From contig CM049320.1 in the NCBI GenBank assembly GCA_026874595.1, forward strand, positions 6,823,464 to 6,887,463: a stretch of 64,000 bases of DNA, read 5' to 3'. This DNA comes from Sipunculus nudus. Lineage: Eukaryota > Annelida > Sipuncula > Golfingiida > Sipunculidae. Positions 22,310 to 34,254 of the stretch are shown here, one piece after another. The notes beneath the pieces were generated by a model that searched no databases, was not told where the DNA came from, and saw only the letters and a list, made by a program, of their open reading frames with translations. Position 1 is the stretch's first letter; each line of letters opens with the position of its first letter. The translations under genes and the position numbers were made by a program.

Positions 22310-23440
22310 TTTCTTATTTCTTTAACCCAGGCAGTCAGACAGATCTGTATCTGTACTTCAGTTTTCAGTAGCGCCTGTTCAACACGGAGTATAGAAGATT
22401 TGTACCTGGTTTACACCTCGACATCCATCAATTTGCACGGGAGCCTGTCTGTGGAAAACACACAAGTATGTCGCAGATGATGGGTATAAATAACAATGAA
22501 TTGTTCGTTTGTCGATGCATTAAACGCACAATAAAGTGTCACTCATATATCATAAAATACAACCTGTTGAGCCCAATAACATGCACAATATTCTATCACG
22601 GCTGTCTTAAAGTGTGTTGCTGCATAACTTATTTGTTTAAATATCATGTTGTCTTGCGTGTTCATAAAATGATGTTATTAGGTCTCCTCCGTAGAAAGGG
22701 GGTGCTCTAAGGGGTTGATGAGTTTATTTTTTATATTCATAATTGGAGGTAGTGTTAATGTGTTAACCTATTTCCGTCCCTTCGAGTGCAAAACCTTTTA
22801 AAATACTTTCAAATTTTCTTAAATTTAATTTTTTCTTATGCCATTTTTGTATGTGCTATCTGCAATAGGACTGATTTTAGAAAGATAAAATTAGACACAG
22901 TATCAGTCTTAAGTTACATAATTGCACCTGATATATATTTTCCCCATTCTCGCTCAGTTGCAGGACAGAGGGGACGTCCAGTGATAGCATACATCTAGTT
23001 GTTAAATAGCCATTTTGTGTCGTTAAGCTTGGGATACAAAAAAATATAGTTTGATTGTTTCAGCATTTGTCAGCTCCTGTTTAAATTTATCGATTTGAAG
23101 CCAGTTATTTACCTACAATACTTGTAAAATTTATGTGCTTACTCTGGCACACTTAATCTAATTACCTGTTAATGAACTGTAGGTAATTCCTGCTAAGGAA
23201 GGATCTGGTAATGCCTTAGTGACGGATGTTAATTTGTTTATCTCCAAGCTGTCAGTAAACAAGGTACATGCGTCCATATTGACAAACAGAAACTCCATGT
23301 AACTGAAGGTGGTCGGTTGTATACGTGCGGAAGTTCATAGGTCACTAATTGCAAAACGCCATTTCCAAAACTCTGGTTCGTCCGACGTGCCACCAGAGTG
23401 CTTTGTTGAATGTGTTTGGATTATTTTTGCGCCCCTCACA

Positions 23441-24997
23441 AGTTATACACACGTGGATGCAAACAAAACGAACAATCAATAGTGAAATAGATTTATTTTT
23501 AATATATATGTGTGTGTACGCGTGTGCGTATGTGTGTATAGGTTTTTGGGTGTCAGTTGGTCGCAGTCATCCAATCACATTGCCTGCTTGTCTCGTTTCT
23601 TCATCATGGGTCATTATTTTCTTTTTTTTCAAGTTTTGTTTATCGGGTCATATTTTTTACGTCTTTGATTAACGGGTTGGAGGATACTGTAACTAGTGGT
23701 GGGCCGATCATCCAGTTTTATCGAAAGTCAGTCGCTTTGCTGCCACTTTTAAGCGCTTGATAACCAAAGACAACAATCGATAACATCATAATCATGATTT
23801 TTTCCCAGAATGCTTTTAATTAGTATTTTATAGGCCAAATGATGTTTCCATTTTTACAACAATCCGCGCTCGATATAATGAGTCTGTGTTCCCAAATAGC
23901 GCCTGTATATGTAACCGATTGTGACACGGTAGAAGCGAGGACAGAGGACTGAATAAACCTCTGTTAACTGACAGGGAGCTGCAGATTTATTGGGGAGTTT
24001 TCCAAAGTGATGCACATTGCAAATTATGTGCGTTAAAGTGGTCCATAAATTCCTAAGGTATGTGCCAATTAAGCGAGATTCTCTTAGAAATAATCTCTAC
24101 AATTGATGCCAGAAAAATATTTAGCAATTGGAAATGGTTCTCATTTGATTTCAAATAAGGCGGAAGTTTGTCGCTTTAAATAAAAGTTATCCCGACATTC
24201 ATGCTGTCAACTGACTAATTTTGGCATCTAAACCTTGTGACGCGTTGATCTGAATAAACACCTGTCTCGTCAACCCAATCATTCTTGTGATCGGCGGAGA
24301 GGTCACGTGTCATTGACAGAGAGCCAATAAGCGGTTCATAGTGAAAAAATGAACTCATGTGACTTCATTCATGCCTATTTCGCGGGAAAATGTTCACTGA
24401 CATTCTGACGCCTAAACGGTGGTTATATTTTTGCTACCGAGCGTATATAAAGTAAATGACAACAGCTTGTTAAATGAAACCCGCAACTGACGATATCTTA
24501 CGCACGATGTCCACAAATCAAATGTTTGATATTGCAAGAATTGCGTGATTCTGTGGCGATCATGACAGGGTTTTGCGAGCAGTCCGATTTCTGTTGAATC
24601 TTTTCTACCGCCACAGCTGATCAGAACACGCATAGAACTTTTAGGTTGTGTTTCTTTTTAACTGTTTTTGTACATTTATTCCATTTTGTGAACAACCTTA
24701 AAATTATCTGATATTTCCTGAACGTAGGGTGTTTCTCGTTTCGATGTAGATAAGATAGCGATCAACATTGCTTGTTATTCATTAATTACAGAAAAATAAA
24801 ACATGTTCCGCATTAGATACTGTGCCTGTCGTTAATTTTTTCCAGTGCAGTTTGCTGGTACGAAATTACTTACAAGTGGTATTTTTAAATAAAGAAAGTG
24901 ATAATAGACTAGAAAAAATAATGAGAAATAATCCTGAATATCCATGGGTAATATTACAAATTTTAGCACGTTCTTAAATTACACACTACTGCTGGTT

Positions 24998-25039
<42 letters not shown>

Positions 25040-25339
25040 AGAGTATGACCCGTCAGATGCAAAAAGTCGATGTCTGGTACATTTTTTAATTATGATCAAG
25101 CTGAAAACTGGCACTGAAAATCAAACAAAAGTGAAATAGAAAGATTTACAAATAGAAAGAAATACCGAGGCAGTTAACGTTTTACAAATAGATACGTGAT
25201 TTAATATATTTTAGCTTTTACTTTTTTAATTTTTAACACACAAAATAAATATGGGCCTTTAATGTTGTTTGCAGGCCTGTAAAACCAGTATACATGTCGG
25301 CAGTCTTCATAACTGTTATAAAATGAAAGTCCTAGCTGG
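23441..25339. other. Non-coding stretch with a (GT)n tract
   Basis: AT-rich DNA with no supportable exon. A pure GT run occupies about 25007-25038. Short open frames on both strands lack splice context or recognisable domains. Confidence 0.5.
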
Positions 25340-26900
25340 TAGTGAAGTCATTTGTAAGGGCGCCTTGCGGTGTCAGCCGTTGCCGTATGGTCGAATGGCT
25401 GCCGTGCGGGGTACGCACGGCTCCCTTTAGCCTCGATCACAACCGGTCGTTCGAGTTTCGTACGGAGTCCATGCGGCGGCCGCGCAGCTCTGCCGACCTC
25501 ATTCCGAATTTTAAAGCATACATATGATCTAAAATCGTCGGATTACTGCCCGAATAGCGAACAAATGTTGGACGATGCCCGAGCGATCTATGTGCAACCT
25601 GTTTACGAGCTCTGAGACCCTGCTGTATTCCTGCCAAAATGCATTTTCGGAGCTCGCAGAGAAGTCGGATGGGCTCCGTTTTTGATATGTGACGGTCCCT
25701 TTAAAACCAGCTTTATATAAAGCAGGAAATACCCATACGGTGGTCGCACGGTGCCAGCGATCGCCGGCCTGGCGCCTGCCGTTCAATGGTCGGGCACCGT
25801 CAATGGACTTGCTCCATGCATAGAATCCACACGGTCACCTAAAGCCGGCGTCTCATATCCAGTGGCCTCCGGCCGAATTTGTGGATCGCCAGAAAGTCGC
25901 CGAATTTCAAGTCCGCCAGAGTGTCAAGCGTATTTTTCGCTTAAAATCTACCCTGTCACATATTGGACTGGGGACGGACGGTGCCCTTTGAACAGAAGAG
26001 AACAAACGTGCCCCGACGCCCCTCAGTAAAACCAACAGCAGTCGAGTGACGCCCGCTCGCCATAATGGCGGGCGCCGTCCAAGTTTCAGTCGATGGTCAA
26101 TTGGTCTGTCGATGCCCGCCCGACACCCGGGAGAAGCCCGACTGGGCTCCGCCCCACTTCTTGCCTTATGACCTCCAACGTCCGCGCTTCGAGTATATAT
26201 CAGATATGTAAAAAGTTTTACACATTATATTTCAGATATATGAGAGAGTGAAGGGCACTACACTGCTAATAAGTAGTAGTGGCCAGATAAGATACCGGCA
26301 AAGAAGATCAAGGGGGTAAGGAAAACTCGTTCCCAAGAACAAGGTGGCACCAGAGCCTGAGTCCACTTCATCGTAGCAGGTACCCGGCCGAGGCCCGTAG
26401 AAACCACCCAACGGCGGCATGACAACAGCACGGAGCGCGCCCGAAGCACGTTCGACTTTGCACAAGTCGGGCGGGATACGGGGGGGGGGGGGGGGGTCGT
26501 TCATGTATCGTAGGGAGCCCATGCGGCGGCCGCTCAGCCCTGCTGACCTCCGTGTGAATTTCAAAGCAAACATATGGTCTAAAATCATCGTATTTTGTTA
26601 GAATATCGATCTAACGAGATGTTGGCCGATGCCCGAGCGGTCCAAAGGGCGACCTGTTTACAAGCTCTGCGACCTCAAAATTCGCCAATGGAAAATCACT
26701 GAATTTAGAACGGTTTTCGATGCCTTTCGAATGTCGGCCGATCCCGCTCCCCTACCAACAGAGTTTCGGAGGTCACCGTCCGGTCGCCGTTCATTCAGTG
26801 AGCGAAAACAAAGGGGATTAAAAATCACATGGTGACCGTAGGGTCTCGTAATCCCACGGCAAGTCGCTGGGTTGAAAACCCGTACGGGGCCCAGCGAATA
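25340..26900. repeat. GC-rich block with two related copies of a roughly 180-bp segment
   Basis: Strikingly richer in G+C than its surroundings. The segment at about 25445-25620 recurs at 26495-26670; both contain CATGCGGCGGCCGC, CATATG(A/G)TCTAAAATC and GATGCCCGAGCG. A G17 run lies at 26480-26496, immediately before the second copy. Short frames exist on both strands but share no recognisable domain. It may be a decayed mobile element or foreign segment. Confidence 0.55.
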
Positions 26901-27030
26901 TTAAGCTGGGCTTGATGTATGCAATCTCCTCTATACATGGTAGTCGTTACAGGTGCTCTTTTTATTGTGTGACACGGACGTAACTCGTGTTGTGACACCC
27001 TCGCCGGGCCGTTTGTTACATTCTCAGGTA

Positions 27031-27766
27031 AATCCGTACTGGTTGAACTCTCGTTGTCATGCAAGCCTTGGGCTTTCTCGTCTGGCCGAGGTCATGTGTG
27101 GGCCCTGGTGTGTATAGACACAGTGACGTTTTTCTAGATGATTCTTGAACGTGTGTTTACCGTGTATTGTGTTAAGTTCTTCGAATGTTCGAGAAATAGA
27201 AGCTTCTCGGCTTGATGTGAAAAGTTATATAAGGGGGCTGTGTTTTAGAGCCGAGAGAGAGAGCAGCAGAGAAGATTCTAGCGGACGCAGAAGCGTGTGT
27301 GTCGGTGTGTGGGACCTTATCCGACGAGTGCGGCAATTATAGATTTTCTTCAGACGTTCTCCTAGATTTTGTGACGAGTCTTGTTTGGACTTCTGTTTAT
27401 TTCGGGATTGTTACAAGAGCTTTACACTGGGCTGTCATTCTCCGAGAGTATACATTTAAAGAATTAACTTATCGTTGTGACGGTGGTTGTATTCAGGTAC
27501 TGTGCATATTGTTTATTTTACTGTGTGATTGTATTGATTTGTTGTTATACCGCTGTTTTACTGTATAATTGTAATGATTTAGTGTATTGTAATGTTAGGG
27601 TTGTTTTAAGAATAAATTATAGTTATTTGTTAACAAAAGACCACTGACCTCTTTGTTCATTCCCCTAGACATTTCACGCTGCCTAGTGTTACAGAATCTG
27701 ATTTTTTTTATTGACAAAATTTGTGTTCATCACGCATACGTAATCTGTTGATTAGGTTCCGTAACA
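27031..27766 (+). repeat. 5' LTR
   Basis: Matches 30909-31637 along its length, from AATCCGTACTG to GGTTCCGTAACA. It contains a TATA box (TATATAAG, 27226-27233) and an AATAAA signal (27611-27616), as expected for U3/R. Confidence 0.9.
27183..27195 (+). promoter_or_regulatory. Heat-shock-element-like motif in the 5' LTR
   Basis: GAATGTTCGAGAA is a perfect alternating three-pentamer array (nGAAnnTTCnnGAAn). A second pair, GAAGCTTC, follows at 27200-27207 and a TTCTTGAA pair lies upstream near 27142-27149. The TATA box is about 30 bp downstream. The motif is repeated in the 3' LTR at 31063-31075. Confidence 0.6.
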
Positions 27767-27772
27767 TAAAAT

Positions 27773-27790
27773 TGGGGGCTCCTCCGGGAT
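27773..27790 (+). other. Primer-binding site, tRNA-Pro type
   Basis: TGGGGGCTCCTCCGGGAT lies 6 bp after the 5' LTR end. It differs by one base from the classical proline-tRNA primer-binding site used by gammaretroviruses. Confidence 0.8.
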
Positions 27791-27903
27791 GCTTATTAGT
27801 TTTGACAATTTATTAGGCCTTGACTTGGACACATTGCTTTATCATACACTGTTTACAGGATTTATTTCAGTGTTTTTTTTTGTTATTATTTAAAGATCCT
27901 AAC

Positions 27904-29095
27904 ATGGCAGATCTCAAACCTGAGACATTTGTTGACGATCCAGACCCTGATCAACTTGAACAGTTGTCAAAGGAAGAGTTGTTGCGTTTGGGACAACACT
28001 TAGGGCTTGGTGTGAAAAAGCTTTGAGAAAGTCTGATATTATTGCTAAAATCATGCAAGCTCTAGTTAGCAAAGGTTTAATTGAAGAGAGTGAAGTTGAA
28101 ACATAAAAAAATGACAGCCTTGCTATGCAACTAGAAGTTAAAAGTTGGAAATGCAACATGAGCTTGCATTAAACAGTTAGAGAGGGATGAACATGAAAGG
28201 TTAAAAAGAGAAAGACCAGAAAAAGAAAAAGAAATTGAGTTAAAACGACTGGAGTTAGAAAGACTTAAACTAGGACATAGTCTACGTGTTGCCCAAACTC
28301 ACAGTTTTGATATTACTAAACAATTTAGACTTGTCCCAGCTTTTCAAGAAAAAGAGGTTTATAAATATTTCTTACACTTTGAGAAGGTAGCTGAAAATTT
28401 AAAATGGCCTAAGGAAAATTTGACTATGCTGTTACAAAGTGTATTGACTGGCAAGGCCAGAGAAATTTATACAGAGCTTTCAGTAGAAGCTGCTTCTGAC
28501 TATGACCTGGTAAAACGATTAATCCTAAAAGGTTATGAGTTAGTTCCAGAGGCTTACCGCCAGAATTCAGAAATTGGGAAAAGCGCAAAAATCAGACCTA
28601 CGTCTAATTTGTTAGGACAAAAGAGCAGTTGTTTGATCGATGGTGTAGTTCTAAAAATGTAATGAAAGATTATGACAATTTGCGCCAGGTGATTTTGCTT
28701 GAAGAATTTAAGCGCTGCATTAACGCAGGTGTTAAAAATTTTCTTGATGAGAAACACTTTACATTGCTGCTCAATTAGCTGATGATTATTTATTAACACA
28801 CAAAATGTCCTTTACTAGCAAATCACACCAGTCATTCACAAACAAGAATGTAATTCAGTATGGTCAAAAGAAGTTTAAAGCGCAGTCATCCCGTACTAGT
28901 AATCCTGATAGTTCAGCAAAGTCCATTACTACACCTCAGCCCACGTCCACAAGTCCAACAAAGACCAGTCACGTTCAAAGAAAACCTGTAATTACTGCAA
29001 GAAGGAAGGTCATCTAATATCTGACTACTGGAAACTTGCGAATAAACCAAATAGCAAACCTTCTGCGTTGTTTCAAAATCTATGCATAGCATAAT
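27904..29095 (+). pseudogene. Gag polyprotein remnant
   Basis: It starts MADLKPETFVDDPDPDQLEQ and contains a charged coiled-coil stretch (EIELKRLELERLKL) and a capsid/SCAN-like helical region (YFLHFEKVAENLKWP; LLQSVLTGKAREIY; ILKGYELVPEAYRQ). A CCHC knuckle near 28990-29035 has its last Cys changed to Tyr (YCKKEGHLISDYWK). Several frameshifts and stops interrupt it. Confidence 0.8.
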
Positions 29096-29559
29096 ACAAG
29101 AGCCAGGCTCTTTTCACGTAAATAAGGGGTACAACTCCTTTATTGACTCTAATAAAGAGTTTGATGCTATGGAGGCCCACGTGCCTTCTAAATCTAAAGA
29201 AGAATCCTAAGCTTGCGGGGTAAAAAACCTCAGTTGATTCCTGCGAGGAATTTAATAAGGCTATGTCCTTTCAAGACTCCTGCGGGGAGTATTCTCTAAA
29301 TGAGGCTAAGTCCTTTTATGACCCTTGCGAGAGTATTTCAAATGAGGCCAGGTCCTCTTATGACAAACAGAAGTTTGTTTCTGCTGAGGAGAATTCCTCT
29401 GTTGACTCCCATGAGGAGTTTGATGATAAAAGGAAGTAGATTCCTTAAATGACTCTGAAAAAGAGTTTATGACTGAGACTGTCAGTGTCAGTTCTTTGTT
29501 TGATGAGGCTGAGGTGATTGAGTTATTAAAGCCATTCATACATGATGGTTTTGTATAAC

Positions 29560-29942
29560 TTTCAAGTGATTTTTCAGATTATACCCCTATTAGAATTTTG
29601 AGGGACACTGGTTCAGGCCAGACTCTCATGTTAGCAAACACTTTGCCATTTTCTAATAGGTCTTTTACTGGTGCACATGCACTTGTTAATGGTGTGTTTT
29701 CAGACAGGCACACTTCAGTTCCGCTTCACAGTATCCATTTAAAGTCAGATTTGATTTCTTGGAATATTAATGTGGGCATAAGAACTACTTTACCCTTTAA
29801 GGGAATTCAGTTGCTATTAGGCAATGATGTTGCAGGTGACAAAGTACAGCCTGTACCAATAGTGACAGAGAGCCGTCACTTGATCAGGACACTGATCCCG
29901 AAAGTCAGGAAAATCCTGGTTTGTATCCTTCATGTGCTGTAA
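29560..29942 (+). pseudogene. Aspartic protease remnant
   Basis: Contains the catalytic DTGSGQT motif near 29603 and the downstream hydrophobic-Gly strand GIQLLLGNDVAGDK. Frame breaks occur before and after it. Confidence 0.8.
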
Positions 29943-30906
29943 CTAGATCTATGGCTAAGAAAAACACACATGAGGATAATGGTCCAGATAATAACACTCT
30001 GGGAGTCACTAGTGACTCGTCTAAGGACTCGCTCGTGCAGGATGCAGCATTCTCAAGGTCAGAACTTATCGCGGAACAGCATAAGGACCCTGATATTTCA
30101 TGTTTGTTTCCCAGGGCAGTTTCTAAAGATGAGCTTTCACAGAACCCAGTTTGTTTCTATGTTAAAAATGGAGTGCTTATGCGTAATGGCGACCACCTGA
30201 TGTATGCGCTGATGATGAGTGGGCCATCAAACATCAAATAGGAATGCCCAAAAGCTTTCGCAATGAAATCGTAAGCATGGCACATGAGGCTCCTTTGTCT
30301 GGCCATTTAGGTATAAATAAAACTTATCAGAAAGTTTGTACACACTTCTATTGGCCTAACCTCAGGAAAGATGTTGTACAATATTGTAAATCATGCCATA
30401 CATACCAGATGGTAGCAAGCCCAATCAGAATCCTTCTAAGGCACCACTTAGGCCAATCTTGCTTTCGAGTAACCATTCAGTAGGATTATTGTTGATTTTG
30501 TCGGACCACTGCCCAAAACAAAATCTGGACATGAATACTTGCTGACAATTATGTGCGCATCTACCAGGTTCCCTGAGGCAATACCATTGCGCCAAATTAG
30601 TGCCAAAAGTGTTGTCAAAGGTCTGACCAAGTTTTTTACAACTTTTGGATTGCCAAAATCCGTCCAGTCTGACCAAGGGTCTAATTTTATGTCTGGCTTA
30701 TTCCAACAAGTTATACTTGAGCTAGGTATAAAACAGTACAGCTCTTCGCCATACCATCCTGAAAGACAGGGCGCCCTCGAGCGTTTCCACCAGACATTAA
30801 AAAACATTGTCAGAACTTATTGCTATGACACAGAAAGACTGGGACGAAGGAATCCACCTATTGTTGTTTGCTGTCAGAGAATCCTTTCAAGAAAAACATT
30901 AAAAGT
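29921..30906 (+). pseudogene. Integrase remnant
   Basis: The N-terminal zinc-binding region is present (MAHEAPLSGHLG then FYWPNLRKDV then CKSCHTYQ, an HHCC pattern). The core shows DDE residues: VDFVGPLPK, SDQGSNF and GALERFHQTLK. A stop at 30239 and a frameshift near 30440-30490 interrupt it. It breaks off at the 3' LTR, before the C-terminal region and any RT. Confidence 0.88.
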
Positions 30907-30908
30907 TT

Positions 30909-31637
30909 AATCCGTACTGAATGAACTCTCGTTAACATGCTAGCCTTGGGCTTTCTCGCCTGGCCGAGGTCACGTGTAGACTCTGGTGTGTAGATTCACA
31001 GCGACGTTTTTTTCTAGATGATTCTTGAACGCGTGTTTACCGTGTATTGTGTTAAGTTCTTCGAATGTTCGAGAAATAGAAGCTTCTCGGCTTGAGGTGA
31101 AAAGTTATATAAGGGGCTGAGTTTTAGAGCCGAGAGAGAGAGCAGCAGAGAAGATTCCAGCGGCCACAGAAGCGTGCGTGGGACCTTATCCGACGAGTTC
31201 GGCAATTTTAGATTTTCTTCAGACATTCTACTGGATTTTGTGACGAGTCTTGTTTGGACTTCTGTTTATTTCGGGATTGTTACAAGAGCTTAACACTGGA
31301 GTGTCATTCTCCGAGAGTATACATTTAAAGAACTTATCGTTGTGACAGTGGTGGTAGCCAGGTACTGTGCACATTGTTTATTTTACTTGGTGATTGTACT
31401 GATATGTTGTTATACCGCTGTTTTACTGTATAATTGTATTGATTTAGTGTATTGTAATGTTAGGGTTGTTTTAAGAATAAATTATAGTTATTTGTTAACA
31501 AAAGACCACTGACTTCTTTGTTCATTCCCCTAGACATTTCACGCTGCCTAGTGATACAGAATATGATTTTTTTATCTCCTTGACAAAAGTTGTGTTCATC
31601 ACGCATACGTGATCTATTGATATTAGGTTCCGTAACA
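30909..31637 (+). repeat. 3' LTR
   Basis: Mate of 27031-27766 with scattered substitutions and indels. TATA box at 31106-31113, AATAAA at 31476-31481, heat-shock-element-like motif at 31063-31075. Confidence 0.9.
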
Positions 31638-32640
31638 TAGTAAATCTTGGACAACCTAAACTCACAGGATTTAAAGGAACTTTGGGATTTCCATGTCCAA
31701 AACTCTCGTGGCAAGTCCTTTCCAAAAGCTGTTTTCCTTTCCAAAGCTGGTACCCCTTCACGTTTATATACGCAACTCCACCAAAGTCAATGGTTAGGAA
31801 ATGATCACCGAATGGAAGATTGTGGGGTTCCCAAAGATCAAGTGTGCAGGGAACTGGTCATTGAGATTTTAATTTTTCAGGAGATATGCAAACGTGACAT
31901 GTAAACTCCTCACATTTAATACAGTTCTCCTTGCCACAAACAGGATGTCATGGAGGCACTTAGAGTCGGATGCTTTATGTAATGGGGACTCCCTATTGGT
32001 CCATCGATGAAAACGGTAGAATTGCAACTGGCGGACACTTCGCTTCAGTCAGTCATAACTAGTGCACATTCAGATCCACCAGTCTTCGAATATCGAGGTT
32101 ACAACCGACATTTTACTTCACAGCCTCTCCAGACAGTGTTCATCAACTCGATAAACATAACCACAACATGGTGGCATTTCAGTCTGGCAAGAATCACTCG
32201 CGACACCTGCCGGCGACGCCTGTCACTGAATGTTCAACTGCGTTATATCGACCAGACAGATCAAGTTTTGTTTCATTTCAAAAATGAACTTACCCCTCTT
32301 TATATAGTGATGTGTCTGCATTACGGAAGATTGGAGAAAGGTTTAGCCTCAAAGGGTTGCTATACGGAACAGAATGAGTGTAATGTGACACATATGTTAC
32401 ATTTATTTCAATCAACATCTTGCAGATGGCATGTTCTATCAAATGAGAATGAAAAAAAAAAAATCAAATTAACAATGGCGGAATAACGTAAAAAGAGGGG
32501 TCCCGCCCGGGAGGAAGTACTGACAAAACCATAAATGAGGTGCCCACGTCCAGAAAAGGGAATGTCCTGGCCGCAAATATTGGTCTGAGCCCCTTAAAAA
32601 TTTGTGGCAGCTGACAAAGGGGTGTGATCCGGAAAGAAAA
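31638..32640. other. Unassigned stretch with two unremarkable open frames
   Basis: Plus-strand frames at 31647-31904 and 32007-32486 (159 codons) have ordinary composition but no domain, no splice context and no homologue I recognise. They may be chance or mobile-element fragments. Confidence 0.3.
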
Positions 32641-32730
32641 GAAGTGTTTATTCAACTGTTTTACCAAGTCGCATGTATCAAATGGTTCATATCACGTTGA
32701 GGACACAATAAAGGACATATCAATGCCTTG

Positions 32731-32840
32731 GTCCTATCGTGTATCGTGTAATGATCGTGTTTTTTTTTTCAGACTTCCTGTGTTCGGGTCCAGCGCGATA
32801 GAATCATTCCATGGTGTACAGAAAATCAGCAGCTCACGAC
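32731..32840 (-). pseudogene. Decayed duplicate of quinoprotein exon 3
   Basis: On the minus strand the acceptor side and first codons read LLIFCTPWND as in exon 3 (50240-50111), preceded by similar intron sequence. Then a 5-nt deletion in the TTG turn and an A-run shift the frame. The 3' end keeps ACACGATAGGACCAA but is followed by GG rather than a GT donor. Flanking intron similarity continues to about 32640 (compare 50030-50110). No other exon of this copy is found nearby. Confidence 0.8.
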
Positions 32841-33649
32841 CTTTACAACATAAATGAAATGATGACTAGTATAACGAGCATAACAGCAAGGTGGTCATGG
32901 AACACGGGTTGTCGTCAAGCAGGTCCCCACTGTTTGAAGAGGAAACATATTATACAGACTTCACATGTTTTATTAATTTTGCCAAGATTCTTTTTACATC
33001 TTTGTCTGTACCCAGTGTTTTTTTTTTAATTTCAGGCTTACGCAAAAGCCACTCCACTAAAGCCAACTTTGAGCTTGCTTGAGGTGATTGGACATGGGTC
33101 CTAGATGACGTCATTAAATAATGGTGCGAAACCGAACACATGGTTGGATTAAGTTGCAAGGTTTTGCCATGTTGACAAATTGACTACTTTTGCAGACTGC
33201 CATCTGCTGTCATCTATCGGTTGATTTCTACACCAAACGATCCAGGCTTTCTATGTAGAAAGCACAAAGCTTAATTGCGGGCCAAGCTTTTTGAATTATG
33301 TAAACCTGGACTCACTTCCAAGAAAAGCATTCACAAGATACCGGTCACCGGGTATGTCATGACTTCCACTTTAAGAAATATAATAAATTAATAACATAAA
33401 ATCAACAAGTTGTTTCAACGGCACATCATCTGTGCAACTTAGATGCACAGTTTCAGGTGTTAATTAGGGCATATAAATACCAGCCTGATTAGCCCAATTT
33501 ACAATATGAAAGTGTCTTCTACCGGTGGCGAGGACTTTAGGCATATGACTCCGACACTTGAGAGGAATTGTTGGAATCAGAATAGATATAAACTGATGTT
33601 ACTTCTTTACATTCCAAAATACAGGCCCTATATTAATTGCTGCCACTTT

Positions 33650-34010
33650 TTTAATCTGGCAATATTTCTGTTCTGTTATAAGTTATGTTGTACAGTTACA
33701 GCAAAGCTAGCATGAATCTCCTAAATTGCAATGAGTCATGCAGGGCAGCAAATGTACTATCGTGCGGGGGGGGGGGGGGGTCCCGTTTAAATCGGAGCTT
33801 TGGACCTTTAATCTGGGCAGTCTAAATAACACACATAATGTTTTATGCACACATAATATGTTTATACCAACGCATGTATTCCCCTTTATCTGCTTCACTG
33901 TCTGCCTCTGTCTGTTTGTTTATCTTTGTTATCTGGTGTAAAAGGGTTTCGGGATAGAACCATATCTGTTTGTGAATACAACTTATACAATATCCATTTG
34001 TATGCTTTTA
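33650..34010. repeat. Duplicated non-coding block, copy 1
   Basis: Matches 34255-34580 in the same orientation (for example GTTGTACAGTTACAGCAAA and ATCTGGGCAGTCTAAATAAC). This copy has a G15 run at 33766-33780 where copy 2 has GATGGA. Confidence 0.85.
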
Positions 34011-34097
34011 AGTGTAATGTGCTTTCCGATTATTGTCTAGTATATAATTACTAACCAGAGTATAGCTTAATAGTTGGCACTATTCCTCTGTCAACGG

Positions 34098-34220
34098 GGA
34101 GACCGTTCCATTTATAGATATTAGGGCCAGCATTTGTTAAACAACTGACCAGGTGACTGACAACACGAGTAACTAGGGGCAACCTGGCCGACGTATCCAT
34201 ACAATATTAACTCTATGCAC
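34098..34220. repeat. Block repeated at 37330-37450
   Basis: Shares TCCATTTATAGATATTAGGG, then GCATTTGTTAAACAACTGAC, then GTATCCATACAATATTAAC with 37330-37450. Confidence 0.8.
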
Positions 34221-34254
34221 AACTACTTCAATATAGATGATTCAACGAAATTAT

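Larger units (their letters stand above)
19431..23440. repeat. Segmental duplication, copy B (diverged)
   Basis: Pairs with 236-3840 through collinear blocks. It contains, in addition, a SINE relic (19890-20010), the 335-bp tandem repeat (20089-21075) and a first-exon homologue of the two-domain gene (22178-22309), none of which has a counterpart at the matching place in copy A except a SINE. Confidence 0.7.
27031..31637 (+). mobile_element. Ty3/Gypsy LTR retrotransposon, Gmr1-like order, RT deleted
   Basis: Two direct LTRs of about 730 bp (27031-27766, 30909-31637) enclose a degraded gag, an aspartic protease and an integrase, in that order. Integrase follows protease with no reverse transcriptase between them, and the sequence jumps from integrase into the 3' LTR. 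In most Gypsy elements RT precedes integrase; in the Gmr1 group integrase precedes RT. The simplest reading is a Gmr1-like element that lost RT-RNase H by deletion up to the 3' LTR. Several frameshifts and stops make it non-autonomous. Exact LTR starts are uncertain by a few bases. Confidence 0.88.

Noticed and set aside
23349-23760. Two overlapping open frames of 107 and 67 codons
   Set aside because: Low-complexity hydrophobic tails over T-rich DNA, no domain or splice context.
25370-26029. Overlapping GC-rich open frames
   Set aside because: Present in several frames on both strands, as expected from composition in the repeated GC-rich block.
32007-32486. 159-codon plus-strand open frame
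   Set aside because: No domain, no splice or promoter context, ends in an A-rich run; not enough to call a gene.
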